A stretch of DNA of 64,000 nucleotides from Pantoea eucalypti (GCF_009646115.1 NZ_CP045720.1:1054001-1118000), one strand, 5' to 3'; counted from the stretch's first letter, positions 28,544-39,276 are shown. A program made the numbers and translations. The notes: a model not told the origin generated them from the sequence alone.

Positions 28544-30034
28544 ATGGTACCTGTGGTCGCGCTGGTTGGGCGTCCCAATGTGGGAAAATCTACGCTATTC
28601 AACCGTTTAACACGCACACGTGATGCGCTGGTAGCGGATTTTCCTGGACTGACTCGCGATCGCAAATATGGTCGCGCCGAAGTGGAAGGGCGCGAATTTA
28701 TTGTTATTGATACCGGTGGTATCGACGGCACCGAAGAGGGTGTTGAAACGCGGATGGCTGAACAGTCACTGCTGGCGATCGAAGAAGCCGATGTTGTGCT
28801 GTTTATGGTGGATGCGCGTGCGGGCATGATGGCCGCCGATCAGCAAATTGCGAAGCATCTCCGTTCCCGTCAGAAAGCGACCTTCCTGGTGGCAAATAAA
28901 ACTGACGGGATGGATCCGGATCAGGCGATTGTCGACTTCTATTCACTGGGCCTGGGCGAAATCCACGCCATTGCGGCGTCGCATGGTCGTGGTGTGAGCA
29001 GCCTGATTGAAGAGGCGCTGCTGCCGTGGATGGAAAAAGTTGAGGCGGTCGAGCTCACTGAAGAAGAAGAGAACCAGGCTTACTGGGCTGCGTTAGAAGC
29101 TGACGAGATTGCTGAGCAGGAAGCCGCAGAGGAAGAAGAAAACTTCGACCCGACGGGCCTGCCGATCAAACTGGCTATCGTTGGTCGTCCAAACGTAGGT
29201 AAGTCAACGCTTACCAACCGCATTCTCGGTGAAGACCGCGTGGTGGTCTACGATATGCCGGGCACCACCCGCGACAGCATCTACATTCCGATGGAGCGCG
29301 ATGGACGTGAATACGTTCTGATCGACACCGCCGGTGTCCGTAAGCGTGCCAAAATCTCTGACACTGTAGAGAAATTCTCGGTGATCAAGACGCTGCAGGC
29401 GATTGAAGATGCCAACGTGGTGATGCTTGTGATTGATGCGCATGCCGGCATTTCCGATCAGGATCTCTCACTGCTTGGCTTCATTCTCAACAGTGGTCGC
29501 TCGCTGGTGATTGTGGTCAACAAATGGGATGGCCTGTCGCAGGAAGTACGTGATGAAGTGAAAGAGACGCTGGACTTCCGTCTGGGCTTTATCGATTTCG
29601 CCCGTATCCACTTTATCTCTGCGCTGCACGGCAGCGGCGTGGGTAATCTGTTCGAGTCGATCACTGAAGCTTATGACTGCTCGACCCGACGCGTAAATAC
29701 CTCGCTGCTGACGCGCATCATGAACATGGCTGCAGACGATCACCAGCCGCCGCTGGTACGCGGTCGCCGCGTTAAGCTGAAATACGCGCATGCCGGTGGT
29801 TATAACCCGCCTATCGTAGTGATCCACGGTAATCAGGTGAAGGATCTGCCCGATTCTTACAAACGCTATCTGATGAACTACTTCCGTAAATCACTGAACG
29901 TGATGGGAACGCCAATTCGTATTCAGTTCAAAGAGGGTGATAACCCTTATGAAGGCAAACGTAACCTGCTGACGCCAACGCAGCAGCGTAAACGTAAGCG
30001 TCTGATGGCGCATATGAAAAAGAATAAGCGTTAA
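28544..30034 (+). CDS. der: Ribosome-associated GTPase Der (EngA)
   Basis: 496 residues (E. coli 490). Essential GTPase for 50S assembly with two tandem G domains: GRPNVGKST at about residues 8-16 and again at 214-222, each with DxPG/DTxG and NKxD motifs, then a KH-like C-terminal domain ending in a basic tail ([18 protein letters not shown]). An acidic linker rich in Glu (about 165-205) joins the G domains. ATG 28544 has GAGG nine bases upstream and matches the family N-terminus [16 protein letters not shown]; the frame is open upstream but only through the bamB terminator. Confidence 0.97.
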   Translation: MVPVVALVGRPNVGKSTLFNRLTRTRDALVADFPGLTRDRKYGRAEVEGREFIVIDTGGIDGTEEGVETRMAEQSLLAIEEADVVLFMVDARAGMMAADQQIAKHLRSRQKATFLVANKTDGMDPDQAIVDFYSLGLGEIHAIAASHGRGVSSLIEEALLPWMEKVEAVELTEEEENQAYWAALEADEIAEQEAAEEEENFDPTGLPIKLAIVGRPNVGKSTLTNRILGEDRVVVYDMPGTTRDSIYIPMERDGREYVLIDTAGVRKRAKISDTVEKFSVIKTLQAIEDANVVMLVIDAHAGISDQDLSLLGFILNSGRSLVIVVNKWDGLSQEVRDEVKETLDFRLGFIDFARIHFISALHGSGVGNLFESITEAYDCSTRRVNTSLLTRIMNMAADDHQPPLVRGRRVKLKYAHAGGYNPPIVVIHGNQVKDLPDSYKRYLMNYFRKSLNVMGTPIRIQFKEGDNPYEGKRNLLTPTQQRKRKRLMAHMKKNKR

Positions 30035-30040
30035 CAAAAT

Positions 30041-30066
30041 GAGGGCCATCTGGCCCTCTTTTTTTT
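30041..30066 (+). terminator. Terminator of der
   Basis: GAGGGCCATCTGGCCCTC forms an 8-bp stem followed by eight T residues. Confidence 0.92.
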
Positions 30067-30096
30067 GCTCTGAACTCATCAGGCAGGGAGAAGAAA

Positions 30097-30318
30097 ATGA
30101 TGGTGATGTGTGAAAAATGTCAGCAACCGCTGTCGCTCAGCAACGGTGAAATTATCTGCAGTGCCTGTGGTGCACATTATCCCGCGAAACCCTGTTGCCC
30201 TGAGTGTCACCAGCCGCTTGACGTACTCAAAGCCTGCGGTGCAGTGGACTACTTTTGCCGCAATGGACATGGTCTGATCTCCCGCAAGCGCGTACTGTTC
30301 CAGCCGCCAGGTCACTAA
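30097..30318 (+). CDS. yfgJ: Zinc-ribbon protein YfgJ
   Basis: 73 residues (E. coli 71). Small protein with paired zinc-knuckle cysteines: MCEKC, ICSACGAHY, CCPECHQPL, and a late KACGAVDYFCRNGHGLISRKRV, the last nearly identical to E. coli. Function unknown. ATG 30097 follows GGGAGAAG by about six bases. It sits between der and the following dehydrogenase; in E. coli it lies between der and xseA. Confidence 0.9.
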   Translation: MMVMCEKCQQPLSLSNGEIICSACGAHYPAKPCCPECHQPLDVLKACGAVDYFCRNGHGLISRKRVLFQPPGH

Positions 30319-30628
30319 CGCCGCTTTCAGCTACGCGTAATCTGTCTGAGAATCCACCGCGACGCCCGGCTATTTGTAGCAAAAATGCTATTGCGCCGTA
30401 ACAAACCGGTTAGATATGTTCACTCTGTAACGTACCAGGTGGTACAATCCTGCCGCGTCGTGGGAGGGGTCAGCCACATCAGTGCTCTTCCGGCCCACAG
30501 ATTCTCACGGACGCGGGTCTGTTTATATTCGATTTGAAACCGAGCGATGCTCCACGCGCACCTGTTAACGCGCCGGAGTCCGGATGGCCTCTGTCCGGGC
30601 GCTCTGTTTATTCAGGAGAGTAAGTGTT
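30319..30628. other. Intergenic region upstream of the PQQ dehydrogenase
   Basis: 310 bases without a gene. It contains an inverted repeat GTACCAGGTGGTAC (30432-30445) and long GC-rich stretches that could form a structured leader for the next gene. No convincing promoter pair, tRNA or terminator was recognised. Confidence 0.5.
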
Positions 30629-33070
30629 ATGGCTGAAACATCCTCCCGCGCCGGAAAGGGGCTGGGAATCGCATCCATGCTGCTCGGACTGGTGCTGCTT
30701 GCCACCGGTCTGTTTTTTGCAATTGGCGGCGGTAAACTGGCCGCCCTGGGCGGCAGTTGGTACTTTTTAATTGCGGGTATTGTTACTGTCCTCTCCGCAA
30801 TCCAGTTCTTCCGTCGCAAATCTTCGGCAGTGGTTCTGTTCCTGCTGGTCTTTGCTGGCACCCTGATCTGGTCGCTGTTTGACGCAGGTCTGGATTTCTG
30901 GCCACTGGTCTCGCGTCTGATGGTTCCAGCCGGACTGACGCTGCTGGCTTTCCTGATCTGGCCTTCACTGCGTAAGCACGAAGGTAAGCACTCACTGGCG
31001 AAACCTTCTTACGCGTTCGCGGCAGTGCTGGCGGCAGGCATGGTGGCAACACTGGTGCAGATGTTCCAGCCTCATCCTACCGTTGCGGCTACGGGCGAAG
31101 AGTTACCGTTGATCCCGGTAGACAAAGCGAAACAACAGAAAGACTGGGATAACTACGGCAACACGCCTCAGGGCAGCCGCTTTGTGGCACTCGATCAAAT
31201 CACCCGCGACAACGTGAAAGATCTGCAGGTCGCGTGGACCTTCCGCACGGGTGATACCCCAGTCAGCCCGACCGGTAACGGCGCAGAAGATCAGCAGACG
31301 CCATTACAGATTGGCAATACCCTTTATCTCTGTACGCCGCATAACAACGTTATCGCCGTTGAAGCCAACACGGGTAAGCAGCTCTGGAAACGTGAAATCA
31401 ACGCCCAGGCTGAAGTCTGGCCGCGCTGCCGTGGTCTGGCTTACTTTGATGCAACCAAACCGCTGCAACAGCCGGACAAGCCGGGTTCTGTACCGGTGAC
31501 GGCGGCTGTGCTGCCAGCTGGTGACAGCTGTCAGCGCCGTATTCTGATGAATACCATTGATGCGCGTCTGATTGCGATCAACGCCGACAATGGTGAGTTC
31601 TGTGAAGATTTTGGTAATCACGGCATCGTAGATCTTAAAGCGGGCCTGGGTCAGGCACCGGACCCACAATATCAGCTGACCTCCGCGCCAACGCTGGCCG
31701 GTACCACGGTTGTGGTGGGTGGCCGTGTCGCAGATAACGTACAGACCGATATGCCTGGTGGTGTGTTACGTGGTTTTGACGTGATTACTGGCAAAATGCG
31801 CTGGGCGTTTGACCCGGGCAATGTTGACCCGAATGCGATACTGATGCCGGGCAAAGATTATACCCGCAGTACGCCAAACTCATGGGCGCCGATGTCTTAT
31901 GACCCGGCAATGAACACCGTGTTCATCCCAATGGGGAGTTCGTCAGTTGACCTCTGGGGTGCGAACCGTACCGCGCTGGATCACAAATATGGCGCATCGG
32001 TGCTGGCGCTGGATGCCACCACCGGTAAAGAGAAGTGGGTCTATCAGACCGTACATAACGATCTGTGGGACTTCGACCTGCCGATGCAGCCAAGCCTGAT
32101 CGACTTCCCGCAAAAAGATGGCAGCACCACGCCAGCGGTGGTGATTGGCGGCAAAACCGGCATGATCTTCGTGCTTGACCGTATGACCGGTAAGCCGCTG
32201 ACCAAAGTCGAAGAACTGCCGATGCCGCAGGGTCATATCCCGAACGAGCAGTACACCAAAACACAGCCGCACTCGACCGGTATGCCGCAGATCGGCAACC
32301 AGACGCTGAAAGAGTCTGACATGTGGGGTGCCACGCCGTTTGACCAGCTGGCTTGCCGTATTGGTTTCAAATCGATGCGCTATGACGGTCTGTTCACCGT
32401 ACCAGACACTGACAAGTCTCTGAGCTTCCCGGGTTCACTGGGTGGAATGAACTGGGGCAGCATGTCGATCGATCCGAACAATCACCTGTTGTTCGTCAAT
32501 GACATGCGTCTGGGCCTGTGGGTTCAGATGATCCCGGCGGATACCAATAAAACGGCGCGTGGCAGTAACGGTGGCGAAGCGATCAACACCGGTATGGGTG
32601 CGGTTCCGCTGAAAGGCACGCCTTATGCTGTGAATAAGAACCGCTTTATGTCACCGCTGGGCATCCCTTGTCAGAAACCGCCATTTGGTACGCTGTCGGC
32701 GATTGACCTGAAAACACAGAAAATCGTCTGGCAGGTGCCGGTCGGTACGGTGCAGGATACCGGTCCGTTTGGTATTAAAATGCGCGTGAAAATGCCGATT
32801 GGTATGCCAACGCTGGGCGGTACGCTGGCAACGCAGGGTGGCCTGGTGTTCATCGCCGGTACACAGGATTACTACCTGCGCGCCTTTGATGCATCAACCG
32901 GTAAAGAAGTGTGGAAAGCACGTCTGCCGGTGGGCAGTCAGGGCGGCCCAATGAGCTACGTCTCACCGAAAGATGGTAAGCAGTACATCCTGATCTCGGC
33001 AGGTGGCGCACGTCAGTCACCGGACCGTGGTGATTACGTGATTGCGTACGCGCTGCCAGACAGCAAGTAA
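30629..33070 (+). CDS. Membrane-bound PQQ-dependent dehydrogenase, glucose/quinate/shikimate family
   Basis: 813 residues (E. coli Gcd 796). Five N-terminal hydrophobic segments (to about residue 150) anchor it in the inner membrane. A periplasmic eight-bladed propeller follows, with the repeated tryptophan-docking form (ALDATTGKEKWVYQ; AIDLKTQKIVWQVP; AFDASTGKEVWKARLP) and PQQ-site features such as NSWAPMSYDP and HNDLWDFDLP. It oxidises a sugar or polyol and passes electrons to ubiquinone. Glucose is the likeliest substrate, but quinate or shikimate cannot be excluded, and Erwiniaceae often carry several paralogues. ATG 30629 has AGGAGAG upstream. The gene is inserted between yfgJ and xseA relative to E. 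coli and is monocistronic with its own terminator. Confidence 0.88.
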   Translation: MAETSSRAGKGLGIASMLLGLVLLATGLFFAIGGGKLAALGGSWYFLIAGIVTVLSAIQFFRRKSSAVVLFLLVFAGTLIWSLFDAGLDFWPLVSRLMVPAGLTLLAFLIWPSLRKHEGKHSLAKPSYAFAAVLAAGMVATLVQMFQPHPTVAATGEELPLIPVDKAKQQKDWDNYGNTPQGSRFVALDQITRDNVKDLQVAWTFRTGDTPVSPTGNGAEDQQTPLQIGNTLYLCTPHNNVIAVEANTGKQLWKREINAQAEVWPRCRGLAYFDATKPLQQPDKPGSVPVTAAVLPAGDSCQRRILMNTIDARLIAINADNGEFCEDFGNHGIVDLKAGLGQAPDPQYQLTSAPTLAGTTVVVGGRVADNVQTDMPGGVLRGFDVITGKMRWAFDPGNVDPNAILMPGKDYTRSTPNSWAPMSYDPAMNTVFIPMGSSSVDLWGANRTALDHKYGASVLALDATTGKEKWVYQTVHNDLWDFDLPMQPSLIDFPQKDGSTTPAVVIGGKTGMIFVLDRMTGKPLTKVEELPMPQGHIPNEQYTKTQPHSTGMPQIGNQTLKESDMWGATPFDQLACRIGFKSMRYDGLFTVPDTDKSLSFPGSLGGMNWGSMSIDPNNHLLFVNDMRLGLWVQMIPADTNKTARGSNGGEAINTGMGAVPLKGTPYAVNKNRFMSPLGIPCQKPPFGTLSAIDLKTQKIVWQVPVGTVQDTGPFGIKMRVKMPIGMPTLGGTLATQGGLVFIAGTQDYYLRAFDASTGKEVWKARLPVGSQGGPMSYVSPKDGKQYILISAGGARQSPDRGDYVIAYALPDSK

Positions 33071-33083
33071 CAACGCTTAACGA

Positions 33084-33114
33084 GAAGGGCCGACATTGTC
33101 GGCCCTTTTTTTAT
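33084..33114. terminator. Bidirectional terminator of the dehydrogenase and emfourin genes
   Basis: AAGGGCCGACATTGTCGGCC then CTT is a 10-bp stem with a three-base loop and a seven-T tail. The stop of the minus-strand inhibitor gene lies within the tail. Confidence 0.9.
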
Positions 33115-33443
33115 TTGCCGTCGCGCCACAGCGCCTGCAACTCAGGTGGTGCCACCTGTTCCGGAATCAGCAGCACAATGGTGCCCACCTCGCGGCGGGT
33201 GGCATACTGAATCTGGATGCGGAAATAGCGCTGATCGCCACTGCCCACCTGCGCAGCTTTTTCCTCGGGTTCGCCCAGCGGCATTGCCTGCTCCAGCGCA
33301 TGGCAGACGCGCTCTTTTTCCGGTGCCGGCAGCTCACCCAGCATAAAACGACGTTCGGCGCGCAGCCCCGGAATAAAGGCCATGCCGCCTTCACGCGCGA
33401 CGATGATGGTGGCATCATCGGTGAGTTCGGGCAGGTCACTCAT
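33111..33443 (-). CDS. Emfourin-type inhibitor of protealysin
   Basis: 110 residues, no signal peptide. It lies immediately downstream of a protealysin gene in an ATGA overlap, the arrangement of the protealysin-emfourin operon described in Serratia proteamaculans, where the second protein is a tight inhibitor of its protease. The ATG at 33443 is used; seven more codons are open upstream inside the protease gene. The body has an FRIQIQYATRREVGTIVLLIPE core compatible with the emfourin family. Sequence similarity is judged from memory; genomic context is the stronger evidence. Confidence 0.8.
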   Translation of the reverse strand: MSDLPELTDDATIIVAREGGMAFIPGLRAERRFMLGELPAPEKERVCHALEQAMPLGEPEEKAAQVGSGDQRYFRIQIQYATRREVGTIVLLIPEQVAPPELQALWRDGK

Positions 33444-34453
33444 AGCACGCCAACCTCCTTCCACGCCTGTTCAATAGCATTGCTGACCGACGCGTCGAAG
33501 CGTTTTTTACCATGCTCAACGGTGAAGCGGGCAAAGGTCTTAAAGTCCGCATTCTGTGGCAGTTCGTCGTCACACACGGTGTCGTACCAGGCATATCCCG
33601 CCTGTTCCCAGGCATAACCACCCAGCGCTTTGGCCGCCAGATAAAAGGCCCGGTTAGGAATGCCGGAGTTGATATGAACGCCGCCATTATCTTCACGGGT
33701 TTTCACGTAGTGATCCATGTGTGCCGGTTGCGGATCTTTGCCCAGCATCGGGTCATCGTAGGCGGTGCCAGGTTCAGACATCGATCGCAGACCACGTCCG
33801 TTGATGCCTTTCGCCAGCAGGCCTTCACCGATAAGCCAGTCCGCCTCATCGGCGCGCTGTTTTTTACTGAACTGTTTCACCAGCGAGCCAAAGACATCCG
33901 ACAGCGACTCATTCAGCGCGCCAGCCTGCTCAAAGTAGATTAACCCGGCTTCATTTTCTGTGACGCCATGCGCCAGTTCATGCGCCACAACGTCAATCGC
34001 AATGGTGAAGCGATTAAAAATTTCACCGTCACCATCACCAAATACCATCTGCTGACCGTTCCAGAAAGCGTTCTGGTATTTTTCACCATAGTGCACGGTA
34101 CCCAGCAGTTTCAGCCCCTGATTATCCAGCGAGTTACGCTGATAAGCCTGCCAGAAGAAGTCATAGGTCACCCCAAGGTAGTCCCAGGCTTCTTCAGCCG
34201 CGACATCATCATTACCGGGCTGGCCCTCCTGACGAATCAGCTTGCCCGGCAAGGTTTCCTGGCTCTGGGCATCATAAATTTCACGATCCACATGACCGCC
34301 CGCCGCCGTTTTAACGCCGGTCGGCTTTTGCCAGTGTTCCGCCATGAGATGTTGAACGTGCGTCAGGGTGCGACGCGCCTGCTCCTGCTGGTGGCCGGAA
34401 CCGTGTGCGATGATCTTGCGAAGGATATAGGGAGGGATAACGCAATAAGGCAT
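33440..34453 (-). CDS. Protealysin-like M4 metalloprotease
   Basis: 337 residues. Short-propeptide thermolysin-family zinc protease with no signal peptide. The N-terminus contains the protealysin propeptide motif PPYILRKI at about residues 7-14. Zinc site HELAH at 158-162, third ligand Glu182 in NESLSDVFG, and the M4 catalytic-site stretch DNGGVHINSGIPNRAFYLAA. Relatives cleave cytoskeletal proteins of host cells and are implicated in invasion by Serratia; any role here is inference. The stop codon overlaps the inhibitor ATG, so protease and inhibitor are made together. Neither gene occurs at this place in E. coli. Confidence 0.92.
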   Translation of the reverse strand: MPYCVIPPYILRKIIAHGSGHQQEQARRTLTHVQHLMAEHWQKPTGVKTAAGGHVDREIYDAQSQETLPGKLIRQEGQPGNDDVAAEEAWDYLGVTYDFFWQAYQRNSLDNQGLKLLGTVHYGEKYQNAFWNGQQMVFGDGDGEIFNRFTIAIDVVAHELAHGVTENEAGLIYFEQAGALNESLSDVFGSLVKQFSKKQRADEADWLIGEGLLAKGINGRGLRSMSEPGTAYDDPMLGKDPQPAHMDHYVKTREDNGGVHINSGIPNRAFYLAAKALGGYAWEQAGYAWYDTVCDDELPQNADFKTFARFTVEHGKKRFDASVSNAIEQAWKEVGVL

Positions 34454-34570
34454 CTGAAACTCCTTGGCATCAGGGATGTGCCAAAAAGTATAGACCCGTC
34501 AGGCTGGATAGACCTGGTAATTAAGGCCATAGTTAAGTGGAAAAATGTGAGCTAACGGGCATAGTTGGCG

Positions 34571-35944
34571 TCAGGAAGCGGTTTTGCGGCGACGCTTTTT
34601 TTCAGGCAACAGCTGTGTCACCTGGCTTTCAACCCAGCCATCATCAAGGCGGGTGCGCAGCAGATCGCCGCTCTGGAGCTGTGCGGTTTTCTTCACCACC
34701 TGTCCGGTGTTGTCAGTGGTCACGCTAAAACCACGCGCCAGCGTCGCCAGCGGGCTGACGCCTTCCAGCTGCGCCACCAACTGACCAAAGTCCTGTTTGT
34801 TGCTGTTCAGCTGGCTGGTCATGCTCTGCTGCAGGCGATAGTGCCAGCTTTGCAGCTGCTTTTGCGCCTCGAACAGGCGCTGCTGCGGCTGTTGAGCATT
34901 GAGTCGCTGGGACAGGCGATCCTGCTGACGTGTTGCGTGACGCAGACGGGTTTCCATCGCTTCACCCAGACGCTGTTGCAGGCGGAACAGGGCGGTCTGC
35001 TGACGAGCCAGACGCAACTGCGGGTGCTGCTGCTGCAGACGATGCTCAAGGCGGGTATAAAGCCGCTGCTGGCGAGCCAGGTAATAATCCATCGCCATCT
35101 CCAGCCGCTGTTGCTGAGATTGCAACTGGCGCAGCAGCTCCAGCTGGTTACGGCTGACAATTTCAGCGGCGGCGGAAGGGGTGGGCGCGCGTAAATCGGC
35201 AACAAAGTCAGCAATGGTGACATCGGTTTCGTGACCGACCGCGCTGACGACAGGAATGCGGCTGGCAAAAATGGCGCGTGCTACGCGTTCGTCATTAAAA
35301 CTCCACAGATCTTCCAGTGAACCGCCGCCGCGTCCGACGATTAACACGTCGCACTCATTGCGCAGGTTGGCGATTTCAATTGCACGGACAATCGCCGCGG
35401 GCGCATCAACACCCTGAACTACGGTGGGGTAGATCACCACGGGCAGCGAAGGATCACGGCGATGCAGCACACGTAACACATCGTGCAGTGCCGCACCGGT
35501 GGAAGAGGTGATAACCCCGACCTGGCGTGCCGGTTCCGGCAGTGGTTGCTTATGCTGCGGATCGAACAATCCTTCGGTCGCCAGTTTTGCTTTCAGCAGT
35601 TCAAACTGCTGCTGCAACAAGCCTTCACCCGCCGGATGCATACTCTCGGCAATCAGCTGATAGTCACCGCGGGGCTCATAGAGCGTGATGTTGGCACGCA
35701 CCAGTACCTGCTGACCGTGCTGCGGACGGAAGGTGACGCGACGATTGCTGTTACGGAACATGGCACAGCGAACCTGAGCGCCATCATCTTTCAGCGTGAA
35801 GTACCAGTGACCGGATGCCGGTTGCGTGAAGTTGGAGATCTCGGCGCTGATCCAGACCAGACCCATCTCTTTCTCCAGCAGTTGACGCACTGTCGTATTG
35901 AGACGGCTGACGGTAAAAATATTGGCGATGGGTGGCAGCGACAT
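34571..35944 (-). CDS. xseA: Exodeoxyribonuclease VII large subunit
   Basis: 457 residues (E. coli 456). The N-terminal OB fold ([39 protein letters not shown]) precedes the catalytic domain ([61 protein letters not shown]) and a Gln-rich coiled coil of about 170 residues. It degrades single-stranded DNA with XseB and functions in mismatch repair and processing. ATG 35944 is preferred; an upstream TTG (35965) adds seven residues with no ribosome site. It diverges from guaB across about 170 bases. Confidence 0.95.
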   Translation of the reverse strand: MSLPPIANIFTVSRLNTTVRQLLEKEMGLVWISAEISNFTQPASGHWYFTLKDDGAQVRCAMFRNSNRRVTFRPQHGQQVLVRANITLYEPRGDYQLIAESMHPAGEGLLQQQFELLKAKLATEGLFDPQHKQPLPEPARQVGVITSSTGAALHDVLRVLHRRDPSLPVVIYPTVVQGVDAPAAIVRAIEIANLRNECDVLIVGRGGGSLEDLWSFNDERVARAIFASRIPVVSAVGHETDVTIADFVADLRAPTPSAAAEIVSRNQLELLRQLQSQQQRLEMAMDYYLARQQRLYTRLEHRLQQQHPQLRLARQQTALFRLQQRLGEAMETRLRHATRQQDRLSQRLNAQQPQQRLFEAQKQLQSWHYRLQQSMTSQLNSNKQDFGQLVAQLEGVSPLATLARGFSVTTDNTGQVVKKTAQLQSGDLLRTRLDDGWVESQVTQLLPEKKRRRKTAS

Positions 35945-36036
35945 GTGACGAAGATCAAATTCCAAATCAGCAGGTTAATTCATCGATACTACATTGCTGC
36001 CTGCGCGGATCAAGAGTTTTTCTTAAATAATGCTGG

Positions 36037-36062
36037 AGGCAATCGATTACGGCCTGTATAAT
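36037..36062 (+). promoter_or_regulatory. guaBA promoter with PurR-like operator
   Basis: AGGCAATCGATTACGG (36037-36052) matches the core of the PurR palindrome ACGCAAACGTTTGCGT at 12 or so of 16 positions, like the known weak guaB operator of E. coli. It overlaps the region upstream of a perfect -10, TATAAT (36057-36062). The -35 is poor. Confidence 0.65.
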
Positions 36063-36112
36063 GCCGCGGCAATATTTTATCTATTCTCAATCACCCGAGG
36101 TGGAGTATTGCC

Positions 36113-37579
36113 ATGTTAAGAATCGCTAAAGAAGCACTCACTTTTGACGACGTTCTGCTCGTCCCTGCACACTCCACCGTCCTGCCTAATACGGCCGATC
36201 TCAGCACTCAGCTGACCAAAAATATCCGTTTAAACATTCCTATGCTCTCCGCTGCCATGGACACCGTGACCGAATCGGGTCTGGCGATTGCGCTGGCACA
36301 GGAAGGCGGCCTTGGCTTCATCCATAAAAATATGTCGATTGAACGCCAGGCGGACGAAGTGCGCAAGGTGAAGAAACATGAAAGCGGCGTGGTCACTGAA
36401 CCACAGACCGTGCTGCCAACCACGCCTCTGGCTGATGTGAAAGTGCTGACCGAGCGCAACGGCTTTGCAGGCTACCCGGTAGTTAACCGCGACAACGAAC
36501 TGGTGGGTATCATCACCGGTCGTGATGTGCGCTTTGTAACCGACCTCTCTCAGCCGGTCTCTGCGGTCATGACCCCGAAAGAGCGTCTGGTGACGGTGAA
36601 AGAGGGTGAAGCGCGTGATGTGGTCCTGCACAAGATGCACGAAAAGCGCGTTGAGAAAGCGCTGGTCGTGGATGACAGCTTCCATCTGCTGGGCATGATC
36701 ACCGTTAAAGACTTTCAGAAAGCCGAACGTAAACCTAACGCCTGTAAAGATGCGCAGGGTCGACTGCGTGTCGGTGCAGCGGTGGGCGCGGGTGCCGGTA
36801 ACGAAGAGCGTATTGATGCGCTGGTCGCAGCAGGCGTTGACGTGCTGCTGATTGACTCTTCACACGGCCACTCTGAAGGTGTGCTGTCACGCATCCGTGA
36901 AACCCGCGCTAAATACCCGGATCTGGAAATCGTCGGCGGTAACGTGGCAACAGGCGCAGGCGCTCTGGCGCTGGTCGCGGCAGGCGTCAGCGCCGTTAAA
37001 GTCGGTATCGGCCCGGGCTCAATCTGTACTACCCGTATCGTAACCGGCGTGGGCGTTCCACAGATCACTGCTGTTTCTGACGCGGTTACTGCGCTGGAAG
37101 GCACCGGTATTCCGGTGATTGCTGACGGTGGTATCCGTTTCTCCGGTGATATCGCTAAAGCAATCGCGGCGGGTGCGTCCTGTGTGATGGTCGGTTCAAT
37201 GCTGGCGGGGACCGAAGAGTCGCCGGGCGAGATCGAACTCTATCAGGGCCGTTCATTCAAATCCTATCGCGGTATGGGTTCACTGGGCGCGATGTCCAAA
37301 GGCTCGTCTGACCGTTACTTCCAGACTGATAACGCCGCTGACAAGCTGGTGCCGGAAGGTATCGAAGGTCGCGTGGCCTATAAAGGCCGTCTGAAAGAGA
37401 TCGTGCATCAGCAGATGGGTGGATTGCGCTCGTGCATGGGCCTGACCGGTTGCCCGACCATTGACGACCTGCGCACCAAAGCGGAATTTGTCCGCATCAG
37501 CGGCGCAGGCATCAATGAGAGCCACGTGCATGATGTGACCATCACCAAAGAGTCACCGAATTACCGCATGGGTTCATAA
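36113..37579 (+). CDS. guaB: IMP dehydrogenase
   Basis: 488 residues, as in E. coli. NAD-dependent oxidation of IMP to XMP, first step of GMP synthesis. The barrel is interrupted by two CBS domains (about residues 92-205). The catalytic loop [13 protein letters not shown] holds the active Cys near residue 305, and the mobile flap [16 protein letters not shown] is near the end. It is first in guaBA, under a PurR-like operator. Confidence 0.98.
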   Translation: MLRIAKEALTFDDVLLVPAHSTVLPNTADLSTQLTKNIRLNIPMLSAAMDTVTESGLAIALAQEGGLGFIHKNMSIERQADEVRKVKKHESGVVTEPQTVLPTTPLADVKVLTERNGFAGYPVVNRDNELVGIITGRDVRFVTDLSQPVSAVMTPKERLVTVKEGEARDVVLHKMHEKRVEKALVVDDSFHLLGMITVKDFQKAERKPNACKDAQGRLRVGAAVGAGAGNEERIDALVAAGVDVLLIDSSHGHSEGVLSRIRETRAKYPDLEIVGGNVATGAGALALVAAGVSAVKVGIGPGSICTTRIVTGVGVPQITAVSDAVTALEGTGIPVIADGGIRFSGDIAKAIAAGASCVMVGSMLAGTEESPGEIELYQGRSFKSYRGMGSLGAMSKGSSDRYFQTDNAADKLVPEGIEGRVAYKGRLKEIVHQQMGGLRSCMGLTGCPTIDDLRTKAEFVRISGAGINESHVHDVTITKESPNYRMGS

Positions 37580-37591
37580 TCCCGATTTCCC

Positions 37592-37617
37592 GCCCGGCTC
37601 AAGCCGGGCGCTTTTAT
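37592..37617 (+). terminator. Intercistronic hairpin in guaBA
   Basis: GCCCGGCTCAAGCCGGGC is a 7-bp GC-rich stem with a four-base loop followed by GCTTTTA, in the 68-base gap between guaB and guaA. It may attenuate guaA or stabilise the guaB mRNA end. Confidence 0.6.
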
Positions 37618-37647
37618 TGATCAAGTCACCGTTCTGGAAACCCCTCA

Positions 37648-39228
37648 ATGACGACGGAAAATATCCATAAGCATCGCATTCTGATTCTCGATTTCGGCTC
37701 ACAATATACTCAGCTGGTTGCACGTCGCGTGCGCGAACTCGGCGTTTACTGTGAACTCTGGGCATGGGACGTCACCGAAGAGCAGATTCGCCAGTTCAAC
37801 CCAAGCGGCATCATCCTTTCCGGTGGCCCGGAAAGCACCACCGAACTGAACAGCCCGCGAGCACCTGACTATGTCTTCAACGCTGGCGTGCCGGTGCTGG
37901 GCGTCTGCTACGGTATGCAGACCATGGCGATGCAGCTGGGCGGCACCGTGGCTGGCTCAAACGAGCGTGAGTTTGGTTATGCGCAGGTCGAAGTCACCAC
38001 GCCAAGCGCGCTGGTTCGCGATATCGAAGATGCTATCAGCGCCGCCGGTAAACCGCTGCTGGATGTCTGGATGAGCCACGGCGACAAAGTTACAGCGATT
38101 CCGGCTGACTTCGTGACTGTTGCCAGCACAGAAACCTGTCCATTTGCCATTATGGCCAACGAAGAAAAGCGTTTCTATGGCGTGCAGTTCCACCCGGAAG
38201 TGACTCATACCCGTCAGGGTCTGCGGATGCTTGAGCGCTTCATCATCGACATCTGTGAATGTGAAGCACTGTGGACACCGGCCAAAATCATTGAAGATGC
38301 CGTTGAACGCCTGCGTGAGCAGGTTGGCAACGACAAGGTCATCCTTGGTCTGTCAGGCGGAGTGGACTCCTCTGTGACGGCAATGCTGCTGCATCGTGCC
38401 ATCGGCGACCGTCTGACCTGTGTGTTCGTGGATAACGGCCTGCTGCGTCTGAACGAAGCACAACAGGTAATGGATATGTTTGGCGACCACTTCGGTCTGA
38501 ACATCATCCATGTGCCGGCTGAGATGCGCTTCCTGGATGCGCTGGCGGGTATTGATGAGCCAGAAGCCAAGCGTAAGACCATTGGTCGCGTCTTTGTGGA
38601 AGTGTTCGACGAAGAAGCGCTGAAGCTGCAGGATGTGAAGTGGCTGGCACAGGGCACCATCTATCCGGACGTGATTGAGTCGGCGGCGTCAGCTACCGGT
38701 AAAGCGCACGTCATCAAGTCACACCACAACGTGGGTGGACTGCCGAAAGAGATGAAGATGGGCCTGGTTGAGCCGCTGAAAGAGCTGTTCAAAGACGAAG
38801 TGCGCAAGATTGGTCTCGAGCTGGGCCTGCCGTACGACATGCTGTATCGCCATCCATTCCCGGGTCCGGGTCTGGGCGTGCGTGTGCTGGGCGAAGTGAA
38901 GAAAGAGTATTGCGACCTGCTGCGCCGTGCCGATGCCATCTTCATCGAAGAGCTGCATAAAGCGGATCTCTACAACAAAGTCAGCCAGGCGTTCACTGTC
39001 TTCCTGCCGGTTCGTTCAGTCGGCGTGATGGGCGATGGCCGTAAATATGACTGGGTTGTCTCGCTGCGTGCGGTGGAAACCATCGACTTTATGACCGCAC
39101 ACTGGGCGCACCTGCCGTATGATTTCCTGGGACGCGTCTCAAACCGCATCATCAATGAAGTCGACGGCATCTCCCGCGTGGTGTACGACATCAGCGGCAA
39201 GCCACCGGCGACGATTGAGTGGGAATGA
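37648..39228 (+). CDS. guaA: GMP synthase (glutamine-hydrolysing)
   Basis: 526 residues (E. coli 525). An N-terminal class I glutaminase domain (VCYGMQTM with the nucleophilic Cys, and the later FHPEVTHT His/Glu pair) feeds ammonia to an ATP-PPi synthetase with the P-loop SGGVDSSV at 236-243, then a dimerisation domain ending PPATIEWE. It makes GMP from XMP. The last three sense codons (GAG TGG GAA) are the left boundary of the genomic island: the present stop TGA appears to come from the element, since the displaced host copy reads TAA. Confidence 0.98.
   Translation: MTTENIHKHRILILDFGSQYTQLVARRVRELGVYCELWAWDVTEEQIRQFNPSGIILSGGPESTTELNSPRAPDYVFNAGVPVLGVCYGMQTMAMQLGGTVAGSNEREFGYAQVEVTTPSALVRDIEDAISAAGKPLLDVWMSHGDKVTAIPADFVTVASTETCPFAIMANEEKRFYGVQFHPEVTHTRQGLRMLERFIIDICECEALWTPAKIIEDAVERLREQVGNDKVILGLSGGVDSSVTAMLLHRAIGDRLTCVFVDNGLLRLNEAQQVMDMFGDHFGLNIIHVPAEMRFLDALAGIDEPEAKRKTIGRVFVEVFDEEALKLQDVKWLAQGTIYPDVIESAASATGKAHVIKSHHNVGGLPKEMKMGLVEPLKELFKDEVRKIGLELGLPYDMLYRHPFPGPGLGVRVLGEVKKEYCDLLRRADAIFIEELHKADLYNKVSQAFTVFLPVRSVGVMGDGRKYDWVVSLRAVETIDFMTAHWAHLPYDFLGRVSNRIINEVDGISRVVYDISGKPPATIEWE
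39217..39226 (+). repeat. attL-like core at the guaA 3' end
   Basis: GAGTGGGAAT, followed by GA, encodes the last codons of guaA. The same 10-mer recurs at 44981 and the two bracket 5.77 kb of foreign DNA. Confidence 0.7.
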
Positions 39229-39276
39229 TTTCGCGTCTGGCAACAGCCTGCACGTAAAAACAGTAAAGCACCTCTA

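Noticed and set aside
34565..35194. Long + strand open frame inside xseA
   Set aside because: It lies antisense to a well-supported gene, has a Leu/Gln-rich composition mirroring the xseA coiled coil, and no ribosome site.
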